Of a stretch of DNA of 64,000 nt, positions 25,562 through 34,788 are shown piece after piece. Positions within the stretch are counted from its first letter, which is position 1, and each line of letters starts with the position of its first letter. Under the pieces are notes generated by a model. The model saw only the letters and a list, made by a program, of their open reading frames with translations. It did not search any database and was not told where the DNA came from. The DNA is taken from NCBI GenBank assembly GCA_037200845.1, contig JBBCGQ010000001.1, positions 248,001 through 312,000 of the forward strand. The letters run 5' to 3'. The stretch comes from Bauldia sp. GTDB lineage: Bacteria > Pseudomonadota > Alphaproteobacteria > Rhizobiales > Kaistiaceae. Both the position numbers and the translations under genes were made by a program.

Positions 25562-26438
25562 TTCTGACCAATTTTCGTTCTCTGAGAAATGCATGGAGCA
25601 CGAGTCGACGTTCTGCCGGCGGCAGCGCCGCTTGGTCAGAACCTAAGGGCATTCTACCATGTAACGTCCGATGTTGATCGATGACCACGCAGTCGCCGCG
25701 TGGGAGGCCGAACGTCACTGCTCGGGTTTGTATGACCGAGGCAAACATGTTCAACGCATCAATTACTTCTGGCGGAAGGTCTAGCCTCAGCAAGTTGTCG
25801 GTGAACCTGTATCGCCACACACGATCGGCAAGAACGCTGAACGGGTTGGCATCCTCGCCTATGTTTGCAAGGTTGACGACCGCCCCGTCGCTGAAGATGC
25901 TTCTGCGAAGGACTTCGCACACATGAGCTGGGAGCTCTTTCTCAATCTGGTCCATAGATGCGACGATAGTGTTTCCCCCGCCTCGTGGGTCAGGACGCAT
26001 TGACAGCAAGCAGACGTAATCCGGCGGGTTTTCAGCGTTCACAAAATCCATGTGCAGTGGGAGAAATCCGGTGCCACGTGATCGGTTCGGCGGCCTAGTC
26101 AAGTCGACATCAACCTTTCGCCAAAACGTCGGACTGTCGATAAAGACACGGATAGGAGGCGCTATTCGCGCGAGGAAGGCGGTGATCGCCCCGGCAGCGA
26201 GACCGTCGGAAAATGAATCGAGAATATTAGAAAAGCCGATGACGACGAAACCGTGCATCTGAAGTTCTGCCGCAACTTCCGAAATGCAACGCTGGACTAT
26301 ATGCGAATGGATGGCGTCGGCGCCTGACGACTGAGGCCAACTTTCAAAGTCCCAGCCCGGCAAACTCAGTTCGGGCGAAAGGGCGACGAGTTCCTTCGCT
26401 ACGTCGGGTGAAACAGAAACCCTCGGTGGTTGAAACAT
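25539..26438 (-). CDS. TauD/TfdA-like Fe(II)/2-oxoglutarate dioxygenase
   Basis: The 299-aa protein carries the iron ligands of the family: His129 and Asp131 (LHMDF) and His260 (HRTLHGR), with Arg277/278 as the 2-oxoglutarate-binding residue (ERRLVLHAF). It would hydroxylate or otherwise oxidise a small substrate. The substrate is not predictable. It sits between the 2TM gene (7-base gap) and the YdcF-like gene. Confidence 0.85.
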   Translation of the reverse strand: MFQPPRVSVSPDVAKELVALSPELSLPGWDFESWPQSSGADAIHSHIVQRCISEVAAELQMHGFVVIGFSNILDSFSDGLAAGAITAFLARIAPPIRVFIDSPTFWRKVDVDLTRPPNRSRGTGFLPLHMDFVNAENPPDYVCLLSMRPDPRGGGNTIVASMDQIEKELPAHVCEVLRRSIFSDGAVVNLANIGEDANPFSVLADRVWRYRFTDNLLRLDLPPEVIDALNMFASVIQTRAVTFGLPRGDCVVIDQHRTLHGRMPLGSDQAALPPAERRLVLHAFLRERKLVRNEHVPIG

Positions 26439-26445
26439 AGCCTGC

Positions 26446-26913
26446 TCATCTATTCGCGTCTGGCTCGAATATCTTTTTGGTCATTTCATCTGCGCGCTTT
26501 GAGGCTCGCCGCCAGAGAAAGCCAAACAGTCCCAAGAAAATTGTGAGAAGCACCAGAAGGGCGCCGGCTGCTTTGTCGAAGAGAATTGTCGATTGCACCG
26601 AACCGAAGAGCGTTGTGATGAGACCCAGCAAACCGCCAGCGATGGTCCAAAATATCGTCTGAAGCAGTGTCACGTCGCCTCTCAACTCGTCCAACCTCTG
26701 CAGCAGAGAGATGTTGACGAGCCGCACAGTGAGTTCTTCTTTGCTCGGAAGCTGAATAGGTGCGGTGGGCGCTTCTAGACCGGCGAGTTCGGCCGCAAGG
26801 CGATTTACAGGCCCGCTTAAGACGCCGACAGATTCAGTCTCCGGCGTATCGGTCTGAAGCCCGAGTATCTCGGTTTCGGGTGAGCGGTCCTTGTGAGTTG
26901 TGGTCATGGACAT
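26446..26913 (-). CDS. Small membrane protein with two TM segments
   Basis: The 155-aa protein has a long polar N-terminus and two membrane segments near residues 86-104 and 115-133, followed by WRRASKRADEM. It has no known-family motif. Its position inside the operon suggests a membrane anchor or sensor for the neighbouring enzymes. A second ATG two codons on (26907) is possible. Confidence 0.65.
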   Translation of the reverse strand: MSMTTTHKDRSPETEILGLQTDTPETESVGVLSGPVNRLAAELAGLEAPTAPIQLPSKEELTVRLVNISLLQRLDELRGDVTLLQTIFWTIAGGLLGLITTLFGSVQSTILFDKAAGALLVLLTIFLGLFGFLWRRASKRADEMTKKIFEPDANR

Positions 26914-26947
26914 TGTACGACGTTCACTCTGCGGTTGATTCTAGCCG

Positions 26948-27748
26948 CTAAAAACTTGACCCCCGTTCGCTGTTCAGGATCTCGGTGTTGCCATCAATCC
27001 CTATTATTTGCCCCGAGATTCTCTCACCGTAGGGGGAGCATAGGTAAGCAACTATATGCGCTACATCCTCTGGTTTTACCAGAGTTCTGAGAGATGATTG
27101 ATCCAAGTAGGAGGCAAAAATCGTGTCTTCAGACTGTCCGGTTTTTGCGGCCCGAGTAGCTATGGCTTGTCGAATTGCGGGGCCATCGACCGCGCCAGGA
27201 CAAACTGCGTTTACACGTATCTGAGCATGGCCAAGTTCGATAGCCAGGCTCTTTGTGAGGCCAACCAGTGCCCACTTCGACGCTGAATAAGCGGACCGGC
27301 CACCGTAGCCAAGCCGGCCGGCGACCGAAGAAATATTGATGATGCATCCTCCGCCTGCCTTACGCAGTAAAGGTACCGCTCTGCTGGCGCAAAAGAATTG
27401 ACCGTGTACGTTGACGGCCATAGTCCTGATAAGCTCCTCAGGCGGTATTTTTTCTACAGGTTGCTTCGGTCCGGCGATCCCGGCGTTGTTAACGAGGATG
27501 TCCAAGCCGCCGAGGTGCGTCGCCGCATCTTCGAAAACTCTTGCGATAGCAGCTGCGTCAGAAACGTCTGCAACAGTTCCTGTGACACGTCCTTCTGTGC
27601 CGTCGCTCAATAGGCCAACAGCCTCGCTATCAATATCGCAGATGTGTACGCGAGCACCGCAACTGACGAGCGTCTCCACCGTTACGCGCCCAATGCCTGA
27701 CGCACCGCCGGTGACAACGGCGCGTCTGCCGGTCAAGTCGATTTGCAT
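26948..27748 (-). CDS. Short-chain dehydrogenase/reductase
   Basis: This is a 266-aa classical SDR: NAD(P)-binding TGGASGIG at 13-20, NNAG at 87-90, and catalytic Ser140/141, Tyr154 and Lys158 (YSASK). The ATG at 27748 (MQIDLTG) was chosen to match the usual N-terminus. It is the first gene of the minus-strand group of five. Substrate unknown. Confidence 0.9.
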   Translation of the reverse strand: MQIDLTGRRAVVTGGASGIGRVTVETLVSCGARVHICDIDSEAVGLLSDGTEGRVTGTVADVSDAAAIARVFEDAATHLGGLDILVNNAGIAGPKQPVEKIPPEELIRTMAVNVHGQFFCASRAVPLLRKAGGGCIINISSVAGRLGYGGRSAYSASKWALVGLTKSLAIELGHAQIRVNAVCPGAVDGPAIRQAIATRAAKTGQSEDTIFASYLDQSSLRTLVKPEDVAHIVAYLCSPYGERISGQIIGIDGNTEILNSERGSSF

Positions 27749-27980
27749 GGCCCTGCTTCCTTTGAAGCGTCGCGCTCTCATACTAGAGCTGAGTTAAATA
27801 GGCGGTCGATTTCAGGCCGGCGCCTTCGAGCGCATAGGTGGAGACGATCGAAGTGGGGCGAAAAGCCCCAAAGATGGTGGGCGAGAATATTGCGATCGCT
27901 GGAGTTCTCCGCCAGCTCGCCAGTTGGTCGTGCAGTAGCACGTATCAGAATACGCATGACTCGGTAGTGCGCCATGAATT

Positions 27981-28008
27981 GGGGCCCCGGCTTGCAATCC
28001 GGGGCCCC
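27981..28008. repeat. Strong 10-bp hairpin
   Basis: GGGGCCCCGG and CCGGGGCCCC form a perfect stem with an 8-base loop. It lies just past the end of the AlpA-like gene. There is no proper T run on the minus strand and only a weak one (CCCTTCTT) on the plus strand, so a terminator role is possible but unproven. Confidence 0.5.
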
Positions 28009-28015
28009 GCCCTTC

Positions 28016-28228
28016 TTAAGAAGGAGATGTCATTTCAGCGGGCCGTTGCGCAGCTCGCGCCGCTATCCACTCCTCGACCTCTTCGGCCAACCACGCGACG
28101 CGGCATTCGCCGAGCTTTATCCGCAATGGAAAAGATCCGGCGCGTTCCAGTCGTGCGATGTGAACGAAGCTGTACGGAATGCCATAGACGGTTTTCAGCT
28201 CTTTCTTGCTGACCAGTTTCAGGGTCAT
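28016..28228 (-). CDS. AlpA-like excisionase/regulator
   Basis: The 70-aa winged-helix protein starts MTLKLVSKKELKTVYGIPYS and fits the AlpA/MerR-like regulators of P4-type integrases. A GGGAG ribosome site supports the ATG at 28228. It lies 109 bases downstream of the integrase on the same strand and probably controls integrase expression or excision. Confidence 0.75.
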   Translation of the reverse strand: MTLKLVSKKELKTVYGIPYSFVHIARLERAGSFPLRIKLGECRVAWLAEEVEEWIAARAAQRPAEMTSPS

Positions 28229-28337
28229 CGACCACTCCCTCGCGAAAGGGAGCGTCGACGCTCGCCAGGAACCAGCTAGCGGGCAGAGCACGATACAACC
28301 GGCAGAAGAAACGCTCAACGCCGCAATGTCGGCGACC

Positions 28338-29546
28338 TCAGGCGGCCTTGCGATGGTTCACGGCGCTTGCGCGGAACTCGTCGAGCAGGTCGGCCCACCG
28401 CTGCATCAGAGCTACTCGTTCCGTCCAGTAAGTCGCGCGGTTGTACGCCCGACGCACGGCGTTCTCGTCCTGGTGGGCGAGCGCAGCTTCGATCACGTCG
28501 GGGTTCACGCCACGCTCGTTCAGGATCGTGCTCGCCGAGGCCCGGAAGCCGTGCGAGACCATTTCGTCCTTGGCATAGCCCATTCGCCGCAACGCCGAGT
28601 TCATCGCGTTTTCGGAGAGCGGGCGCCGCGTTGATCTGATCGACGGCAACACAAGGTCGCTGTCATCGGACAGTATCCAGATATCGCGAAGCACTTCGAT
28701 CGCTTGTTTCGACAGCGGTACGTCGTGCGGCCGGCGCATCTTCATCCGCTCGGCGGGAATGCGCCATATCGCCTTGTCGAAGCTGATCTCCGAACGTCGC
28801 ATGTAACGCACGTCGCCCGGCCGGGTCATGGTGAGAGCGAGAAGCTGCAGCGCGGCCCGAATTGTCGGCCAGCCGTCATATTCGTCGATCGACACCATGA
28901 GAGCGCCAAGCGCGCGCTCGTCGGTGACGGCCGCCCGATGCGTCACCTTCGGCCGCAAGAGTGCGCCGCGAAGGGGTGCGGTAGGATCGCTTGTCGCGCG
29001 AAGCGTGACAATGGCGTGACGGAAGACGCCGCCGATCATTCCACGCAACTTCCTCGCCGTTTCCCGGCGTCCGCTCTTTTCGATGCGCTTCAGCACATCG
29101 AGAACCTCGGCCGGAATTATTTCGGCGATAGGGCGCGCCGACAAAGGCCGCGCAAGCTCTTGGAGCATCCATCGACCCTTGATCATCGTGCTCTCGGCGG
29201 CGCCGCTTGCTTCCATGTTGGCCAGGAACTCGGAAGCGACGAGCCCAAACGTGTTCCGTGCCGACGTCGCAGCGGCGATCTTGTCGAGCTTGCGCTTGGT
29301 TGCAGGGTCGGAGCCGGCGGCGAGCAGGCGTCGCGCGTCCTCGCGCTTCTGACGAGCGTCAGCCAGCGTGACGGTCGGGAAAGCCCCGAGGGCGAGCATG
29401 TTTTCGCGGCCGGCAAAGCGATACCGGAAGCGCCATAGCTTGCTGCCGGACGCGCGCACCAAGAGGTGCAAACCACCGCCGTCGGAGAGCTTCAGAGGCT
29501 TGCCGTGCGCGACTGCTTTGGTAATGGCGAACTGCGTGAGAGCCAT
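28338..29546 (-). CDS. int: P4-type tyrosine integrase
   Basis: This is a 402-aa site-specific recombinase. The N-terminus (LKLSDGGGLHLLV) is the DUF4102 arm-binding domain. The catalytic domain shows MTRPGDVRYMR (Arg), HGFRAS (His-x-x-Arg) and a late HQDENAVRRAYNR with the Tyr nucleophile. The start at 29546 was chosen over a longer frame because the DUF4102 sequence begins there. It is beside the 3' end of tRNA-Thr, the usual place for this family, and marks the right edge of the island. Confidence 0.93.
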   Translation of the reverse strand: MALTQFAITKAVAHGKPLKLSDGGGLHLLVRASGSKLWRFRYRFAGRENMLALGAFPTVTLADARQKREDARRLLAAGSDPATKRKLDKIAAATSARNTFGLVASEFLANMEASGAAESTMIKGRWMLQELARPLSARPIAEIIPAEVLDVLKRIEKSGRRETARKLRGMIGGVFRHAIVTLRATSDPTAPLRGALLRPKVTHRAAVTDERALGALMVSIDEYDGWPTIRAALQLLALTMTRPGDVRYMRRSEISFDKAIWRIPAERMKMRRPHDVPLSKQAIEVLRDIWILSDDSDLVLPSIRSTRRPLSENAMNSALRRMGYAKDEMVSHGFRASASTILNERGVNPDVIEAALAHQDENAVRRAYNRATYWTERVALMQRWADLLDEFRASAVNHRKAA

Positions 29547-29547
29547 G

Positions 29548-29608
29548 CGGGTACGAGTCCAACGGACGTGAAGATGTACCCGCAAAAATACCCCCATTTT
29601 GCGGGTAC
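29548..29608. repeat. GCGGGTAC repeats and 12-bp inverted repeat upstream of int
   Basis: GCGGGTAC occurs at 29548-29555 and 29601-29608. GTACCCGCAAAA at 29576-29587 is the exact inverse of TTTTGCGGGTAC at 29597-29608, with a 9-base spacer. The group lies between the integrase start and the tRNA, so it may be arm sites for the integrase or an operator for its promoter. Confidence 0.6.
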
Positions 29609-29720
29609 GTCACCGTTCGGCATGAGAAGCTATGAGCAGGGTGCGATCAGCGAAAACAGCCGCAAGCTATTGAGTTAGCTGCGAAAACGGTCGCGCATGA
29701 CGCGCTATGTTGAGGTGAAC

Positions 29721-29796
29721 TGGTGCCGCGGAAGGGACTCGAACCCCCGACCCTCGCATTACGAATGCGATGCTCTACCAACTGAGCTACCGCGGC
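29721..29796 (-). tRNA. tRNA-Thr (anticodon CGU)
   Basis: The minus strand reads as a full cloverleaf: acceptor GCCGCGG pairing with CCGCGGC, anticodon stem TCGCA/TGCGA around TTCGTAA, a T-loop GGTTCGAGTCC, and an encoded CCA. The anticodon is CGT, for Thr ACG. The 3' end faces the integrase, as expected for an integration target whose 3' part is restored by the element. Confidence 0.97.
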
Positions 29797-29850
29797 GCGC
29801 GGCCGTTTGGCCGGAATGCGGCGCATTGATAGCCGCCGTGGCCTGATGGT

Positions 29851-31419
29851 TCAAGCCGTGTGGCCGCGATGGAATAAGGGCAGCGCCGCGCGGTCGTCTT
29901 CTTCGTCGGAAATCGGGCCGGGATCGTCCGGCGCCCGCGCCATCGGCCGCTGGCCTTTCGGCGCCGGGCCGGCCGCCACAATCTCCCCTGCCGGCAAGGT
30001 GCGGATCGCCGTCTCGGCGAGACGCACAGATTCCACGGTCGGCAAAGTCTCGGCAACGACCGGCGCTACGATCGCCGCACCAGTCTCCGCCAGTGCAGGC
30101 GCCGCCGCCTCGATCTCGAACGTCGCGCGCACCGGCGGCCGGTCGGCCGGCACCTTCCATTCGAACACGTCGAGCTGCCCGGAGATCGGCGACACCGCCG
30201 CCCAATGCTCGAATATCTGTCCGTCCGCCACCCACGCGGCGTCGCGCGGCGCCGACAGCGCGCGCGTCAGCCACTGGCGCACGCGGCCCTCGTCGCCGTG
30301 TTCGCCGGCCTCGATCTCGGCCATCAGCAGGCAGACGCGTTCCGTCGGGCTGGCGCGCATGATGCCGCCGAGCGCGGTGCGCGCAGCCTGCCAGTCGTGC
30401 GCATCGATCGCAGCACGCGCGACAGCGAGCGCGCCTTCCGGATGGTTGGCGCGCAGTTCCGCCAGCCGCATCACCCGCTTCAGCCGGTCGCGCACCGAGT
30501 CGCCCGGGCGCACGGCTGCGTAAGCCTCCGCGATCTCGGGATGTGGCGCCGCCTTCCACGTCGCCTCGAGGATGCGCGTGGCTCGGCGATAGTCGGCCGC
30601 CCGCGCGAACAGCCGCGCCGCCGCCGTCGCCGCCGGCACGAGATCGGGCGCCAGCTTGTGCGCTTCGAGCGCCAGCGCCCGCGCCTCGTCCGGCTCGCCG
30701 GCTTCGAGTTCCAGCGCCCGCGCCGTATCGAGCACCGCGCGATAGCGCCGCGCCTGGTCCTTGTCGATCAGCTTCGCCTCGGCGTTGGCGGCGAGTGTCG
30801 TGAGCGCCGCCTGCCACTCGCCGGCCCGCGACTGGTATTCGAACAGCGCCGTCCCGGCCCAGCCGATCTTTGGCTGCACGCGCGTCGCCTCCTCGGCAAA
30901 AGCGCGCGCCGCCGCATGCTCGCCCTGCCGCCGCGCCTCGACAAACAAACCGTGCAGGCCGAGCACGCGCGTATCGTGCTCCGCCGACAACGCCTCGAAG
31001 GCCGACCGCGCCGCCGGCGCATCGCCGGCGATCTGCGCCGCCTGCGCCGAAAGCAGAAGCACCAGCGGCTCCTTGCCCAATAAATTCTGCGACTCCTGTG
31101 CCGCTCGCCTCGCCGCGCGCACGTCGCCGGCACCGACCGCAATCATGCCGCGCGTCAGCGCGCGGTAGCCGCGGTCGCGCCGCCGTGCGCCGATGAAATG
31201 GCCGACCGACTGCGGCGTCGACACGATCCACCGGATCACCGCGCCGACGAACGCGATCGCCGCGATGAGCACGACGATCGCCAGCGCCGCGACCATCAGC
31301 GAGGTGCGGATCTCCTGCCCCTGCCAGACGAGGATCAGCCCGCCCGGCCGCTCGGCCAGCCAGACGAAGCCCACGGCGGCCGCGAAGATCAGCGCCACGA
31401 TGACCAGCAGGCGGATCAT
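29851..31419 (-). CDS. hemY: HemY-like TPR membrane protein
   Basis: The 522-aa protein has two membrane segments at the N-terminus (about residues 4-22 and 42-65) followed by TPR-like helices, as in proteobacterial HemY. It ends the minus-strand hem group and is 6 bases after the mitofilin-like gene. HemY is linked to late haem synthesis but its biochemical role is poorly defined. The C-terminal 90 residues are acidic and proline-rich. Confidence 0.85.
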   Translation of the reverse strand: MIRLLVIVALIFAAAVGFVWLAERPGGLILVWQGQEIRTSLMVAALAIVVLIAAIAFVGAVIRWIVSTPQSVGHFIGARRRDRGYRALTRGMIAVGAGDVRAARRAAQESQNLLGKEPLVLLLSAQAAQIAGDAPAARSAFEALSAEHDTRVLGLHGLFVEARRQGEHAAARAFAEEATRVQPKIGWAGTALFEYQSRAGEWQAALTTLAANAEAKLIDKDQARRYRAVLDTARALELEAGEPDEARALALEAHKLAPDLVPAATAAARLFARAADYRRATRILEATWKAAPHPEIAEAYAAVRPGDSVRDRLKRVMRLAELRANHPEGALAVARAAIDAHDWQAARTALGGIMRASPTERVCLLMAEIEAGEHGDEGRVRQWLTRALSAPRDAAWVADGQIFEHWAAVSPISGQLDVFEWKVPADRPPVRATFEIEAAAPALAETGAAIVAPVVAETLPTVESVRLAETAIRTLPAGEIVAAGPAPKGQRPMARAPDDPGPISDEEDDRAALPLFHRGHTA

Positions 31420-31425
31420 ATGAAG

Positions 31426-32715
31426 CTACCCGGCCTTCGGGTCGAGCGTGCGCGCAACCTTGTCGATCAGCGCATCGAGCGCGACGCGGTCATCCGCCGT
31501 CGCCGCCCACGCCGCCGAGGCATCCTTGCCGGCGGCGGGCAGCGCATCGCGCTCGGCGAGCGCCGCCGCGAGGTCGCCCCTGGCGACGTCGTCCTTCATG
31601 CGCGACACGATCGCGGCGGGATCGCTCCCGGCGACCGGCCCCGCCGGGCGGATCGAGACGACGCTGCCGAACAGCCGCTGCCAGAACCCTACATTCGGAT
31701 CGCTGGCCGCACTTGCCGACAGGATTGCGTCGGCGACGGCGGGAAACTCCGCCGCCAGCGACGCGGCGTCGGCGACGCCCTTCGCCGCATAAGGCCGGAG
31801 CGCGGCGATATCGTCGCCGGCCAGCCCCAGCCCGGCGACCATATCGACGTCGTCGGCGAAGGGCGTGCTGCCCTGCGCGGCGCGCCTGAGCGCCGCGACC
31901 GCAAGCCCGCGCGTCGCCGCCTCGCCGCCGCCGGTAACCACCGGCGCAGCAGAGGCCTTCGCCTCGGCGGCGGCAACGCGGTCGGACAACGCCTTGAGTT
32001 GCGCCTCGGAATCGGCGAGCTGCGCGCCGAGCGCCGACACCGCCTCCGGCGCAACCCCCGCGCCCCCCGCCGTGCTCACCTCGAGCCGCGCGACGCGTTC
32101 GGTCAGCGCCGCGAGATCGTCCTTGGTCACGTCCGGCGGCGGCAGCGCGTCGATCCGCTTGCCGAGCGCCGCGATGCCGGCGGAAAGTGCGTCGAGATCG
32201 CCGCGGCTGGCGGTCATGTTGCGGATGGCGTTCAGCGAATCGACCTTGTCGCCGATCGCCTTGAGATCGGTGCGCATCGCCGGCAGCGACTCGGTCATCG
32301 ACTCGATCGCCGCGATGCGCCGCTCCAGCGCCGTCGCGGTGTCGGCGGTCGCCTTCGATTGTTCCAATGCCTGGTTGGCGGCGCCGCGGCCCGGTGCCGG
32401 CCAGATGCCGATCGCCTGCAGCAGGGCGACCACGACCAGCGCGATGATCGCGCCGGCAAGACCCGCAAGCCCGGCCTGCCGCCAGCCTTCGTCGCCGGAG
32501 ATCGCCCGCGCCGCACTGCTCGGCGTCGCGTTCGGCGGCGGCGGATCGCTGCGCCGTCCGCTGCGCGGCTCGGCCGGCCGTTCGTCCTTCGGCGGCTCGC
32601 CCGCGGCTTTCGCGCGCACGTCCTCGGCGGCGAGGTCGATCGTCACCGTCGGCCGCTGGCGCGCCCCGCCCTTTGTTTCGTCCCCGCCCTTCACCTGGTC
32701 ATCGTCCGCGGCCAT
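31426..32715 (-). CDS. Mitofilin-like inner membrane protein (COG4223)
   Basis: The 429-aa protein has a polar N-terminus, one membrane segment at about residues 81-100 and a long alanine-rich coiled-coil periplasmic part ending in a conserved C-terminal domain. This is the alphaproteobacterial relative of mitochondrial Mic60. A GAGGAGA ribosome site precedes the ATG at 32715; longer upstream frames belong to shadows of hemD. It lies between hemD and hemY, the usual alphaproteobacterial order. Confidence 0.85.
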   Translation of the reverse strand: MAADDDQVKGGDETKGGARQRPTVTIDLAAEDVRAKAAGEPPKDERPAEPRSGRRSDPPPPNATPSSAARAISGDEGWRQAGLAGLAGAIIALVVVALLQAIGIWPAPGRGAANQALEQSKATADTATALERRIAAIESMTESLPAMRTDLKAIGDKVDSLNAIRNMTASRGDLDALSAGIAALGKRIDALPPPDVTKDDLAALTERVARLEVSTAGGAGVAPEAVSALGAQLADSEAQLKALSDRVAAAEAKASAAPVVTGGGEAATRGLAVAALRRAAQGSTPFADDVDMVAGLGLAGDDIAALRPYAAKGVADAASLAAEFPAVADAILSASAASDPNVGFWQRLFGSVVSIRPAGPVAGSDPAAIVSRMKDDVARGDLAAALAERDALPAAGKDASAAWAATADDRVALDALIDKVARTLDPKAG

Positions 32716-32756
32716 GGTCTCCTCGTATGGTCGGCGTCCAGCCGGTACAATACAGG

Positions 32757-33473
32757 CTAATCGCCCGCCCGCCCAACCGGCGGAATAAGACCGAGCAGCG
32801 CGTCCTCGTCGGGCGTCGCCGCGACCTTCACCGGCAGCGTTCCGGCCACCACCTCGGCGACCTGATCGGAGATGGCGAAGGCCGTGAGCCGGCCGAGCCG
32901 GATGCCCGATGCCGCGACCAGGTCGCGGAACGCCGTCGCCGTCCGCCGCGAATAGAGCAGCACGCCGTCGAGGGCGTGCAGCGCGAGAGCGTCGCGCACG
33001 CCCTCGTCGAACGCGGTCGCAGCCTCCGCGCGATACGCCTCGACGGTGCGGATGTCGTAGCCGCCGACCAGCAGCCCGGCGGTGAGCGCCCCTGCCCGGT
33101 CGCGTGCCGCAGGATAGACGAGTGGCCCGCGGCCCTTGGGCATCGTCCGCATAACCAGCTCGGCGAGCGTGCCGGCGTCGCCCGCTCCGCTGCGGACATC
33201 GGTGAACCCAAGCTCCGCCGCCGCCCGGGCTGTCGCCGCCCCCGCCGCAAACACCGGCACGCCGCGCCAGCCTGCCGCCTGCGGCCACGCCGCCAAGGCG
33301 CGCAGGCCGTTCTGGCTGGTGACCAGCACCGCGGCCGGCTGCGGTACATCCTGCGGTGCCGGATAAAACGCGATGGTGAGCAACGGCTGCACCAGCACCG
33401 TGTGGCCGAGGCCGCGAAGCCGCTCCGCCGTCCGCGTTGCGTCAGGTTCCGGCCGCGTGACCAGGAGGCGCAT
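32757..33473 (-). CDS. hemD: Uroporphyrinogen-III synthase
   Basis: The 238-aa enzyme cyclises hydroxymethylbilane to uroporphyrinogen III. The N-terminus MRLLVTRPEPDATRTAERL and the second-domain LLYSRRTA segment match the family. The start at 33473 lies 2 bases after the hemC stop. It acts directly after HemC, and the two are in one operon. Confidence 0.9.
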   Translation of the reverse strand: MRLLVTRPEPDATRTAERLRGLGHTVLVQPLLTIAFYPAPQDVPQPAAVLVTSQNGLRALAAWPQAAGWRGVPVFAAGAATARAAAELGFTDVRSGAGDAGTLAELVMRTMPKGRGPLVYPAARDRAGALTAGLLVGGYDIRTVEAYRAEAATAFDEGVRDALALHALDGVLLYSRRTATAFRDLVAASGIRLGRLTAFAISDQVAEVVAGTLPVKVAATPDEDALLGLIPPVGRAGD

Positions 33474-33475
33474 CG

Positions 33476-34399
33476 CTAGCGCCGGAAGAAGCCGGGCCCG
33501 CCGCGCTTCAAGAGCGCGTCGCCGGCCTCGCGCCCGATCCGCTCGCCGTCGCCGGTCGCGCCCGTCGTGGCGATCTCGTGCGCGGTCAGCCCGTCGGTCG
33601 TGACGATGATGCCGCGAAACGTCAGCCGCGCGCCTTCGATGGTGGCGAGGCCGCCGATCGGAGTCCGGCACGATCCGTCGAGCACGGTGAGATACGCGCG
33701 CTCGGCGGCAAGCGCGATCGACGTCGCACGGTCGTCGATCGCCGCGAGCCGCTGGCGCGTGACCAGATCGTCCTCGCGCGCCGCGATCGCGATGGCGCCC
33801 TGCCCCGGCGCCGGCAGCCACTGGTCGACCTCCATGAAACTCGCCGCGCGATCGAGCAGCCCCAGCCGCGTCAGACCGGCGGCGGCAAGCAGCGTCGCCT
33901 GCGCCTCGCCTTCGGAAATCTTGCGCAACCGCGTATCGACGTTACCGCGGAGATCGACGACGCGGAGATCGGGCCGCAGCCGCAACGCCAGCGCTCGGCG
34001 CCGAAGCGACGACGTGCCGATGATGGCGCCCTCCGGCAGGTCGGCAAGCCGCGCCGCCACCGGCGAGACGAACACATCGCGCACATCCTGTCGCGGGAGG
34101 CACGCGGCGATGACGATGCCGTCCGGCAGGCGCGTCGCCATGTCCTTCGCCGAATGGACCCCGATGTCGATCCGCCCGTCGGTGAGCGCCTCGTCTATCT
34201 CCTTGGTGAACAGACCCTTGCCGCCGGCTTCCGCAATCGGCCGGTCGGTGATCTTGTCGCCGGTCGTCTTCATCGCCACGATCTGGATGGCTTCCGGCGC
34301 GATCTGCAGGCGTTGCGCCAGGGTGAAGCGCGTTTCCTCCGCCTGCGCCAGCGCCAGCGGGCTGCCGCGCGTTCCGATACGAATCTCGTGCGATTGCAA
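33476..34399 (-). CDS. hemC: Porphobilinogen deaminase (hydroxymethylbilane synthase)
   Basis: The 307-aa enzyme joins four porphobilinogens into hydroxymethylbilane. The N-terminal [13 protein letters not shown] and the cofactor-binding cysteine in [10 protein letters not shown] are present. It is the first gene of the minus-strand hemC-hemD-mitofilin-hemY group and is divergent from the NTF2-like/tsaD genes. Confidence 0.95.
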   Translation of the reverse strand: MQSHEIRIGTRGSPLALAQAEETRFTLAQRLQIAPEAIQIVAMKTTGDKITDRPIAEAGGKGLFTKEIDEALTDGRIDIGVHSAKDMATRLPDGIVIAACLPRQDVRDVFVSPVAARLADLPEGAIIGTSSLRRRALALRLRPDLRVVDLRGNVDTRLRKISEGEAQATLLAAAGLTRLGLLDRAASFMEVDQWLPAPGQGAIAIAAREDDLVTRQRLAAIDDRATSIALAAERAYLTVLDGSCRTPIGGLATIEGARLTFRGIIVTTDGLTAHEIATTGATGDGERIGREAGDALLKRGGPGFFRR

Positions 34400-34452
34400 G
34401 GCGTGGGTCCGGGTGTTACGGGCAGGGCCAGTCTATTGGCCACGCGCCTCCG

Positions 34453-34788
34453 GTGCAAAGCATGCCAGCGCCCCTCCCGCCCCTTGTCGAGCGATTTGTC
34501 GCGGCCGTGAACGGCGGCGACAGCGCGGCATTCCTCGCGCTGTTCGGCGACGACAGCATCGTCACCGACTGGGGCGACCGCTACGTCGGCATCGCCGCGA
34601 TCTCGGAGTGGAACGACCGCGAGATGATCGGCGCCAGGGGCAGGCTCACCGTATCCGAGGTGAAGACGCGGCCGAACGAGATCATCTTCAACGGCGACTG
34701 GAAGAGCAGCGTCTTCACCGGCCCCGGCCGCTTCGTCCTCCACCTCGACGGCGAACGCATCCGCGAGATGCGAATCTCCGCCGCATGA
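34453..34788 (+). CDS. SnoaL/NTF2-like protein
   Basis: The 111-aa protein fits the cone-shaped NTF2/SnoaL fold ([30 protein letters not shown]). No catalytic residues are obvious. Its stop overlaps the tsaD ATG (ATGA), so it is co-translated with tsaD. A second ATG at 34462 is possible. Confidence 0.7.
   Translation: MQSMPAPLPPLVERFVAAVNGGDSAAFLALFGDDSIVTDWGDRYVGIAAISEWNDREMIGARGRLTVSEVKTRPNEIIFNGDWKSSVFTGPGRFVLHLDGERIREMRISAA

Noticed and set aside
27981-28008. Hairpin after the AlpA-like gene as a certain terminator
   Set aside because: The stem is strong, but the T run expected in the direction of the gene is missing, so it is listed only as a repeat.
31198-32760. Plus-strand open frame of 520 codons opposite the mitofilin-like gene and hemY
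   Set aside because: Arg-rich low-complexity translation, no ribosome site, and the genes on the other strand are well supported.
33474-33821. Upstream extension of the hemD frame
   Set aside because: It lies opposite nothing but within hemC on the same strand in another frame; the hemC protein is clear and hemD begins naturally at 33473.
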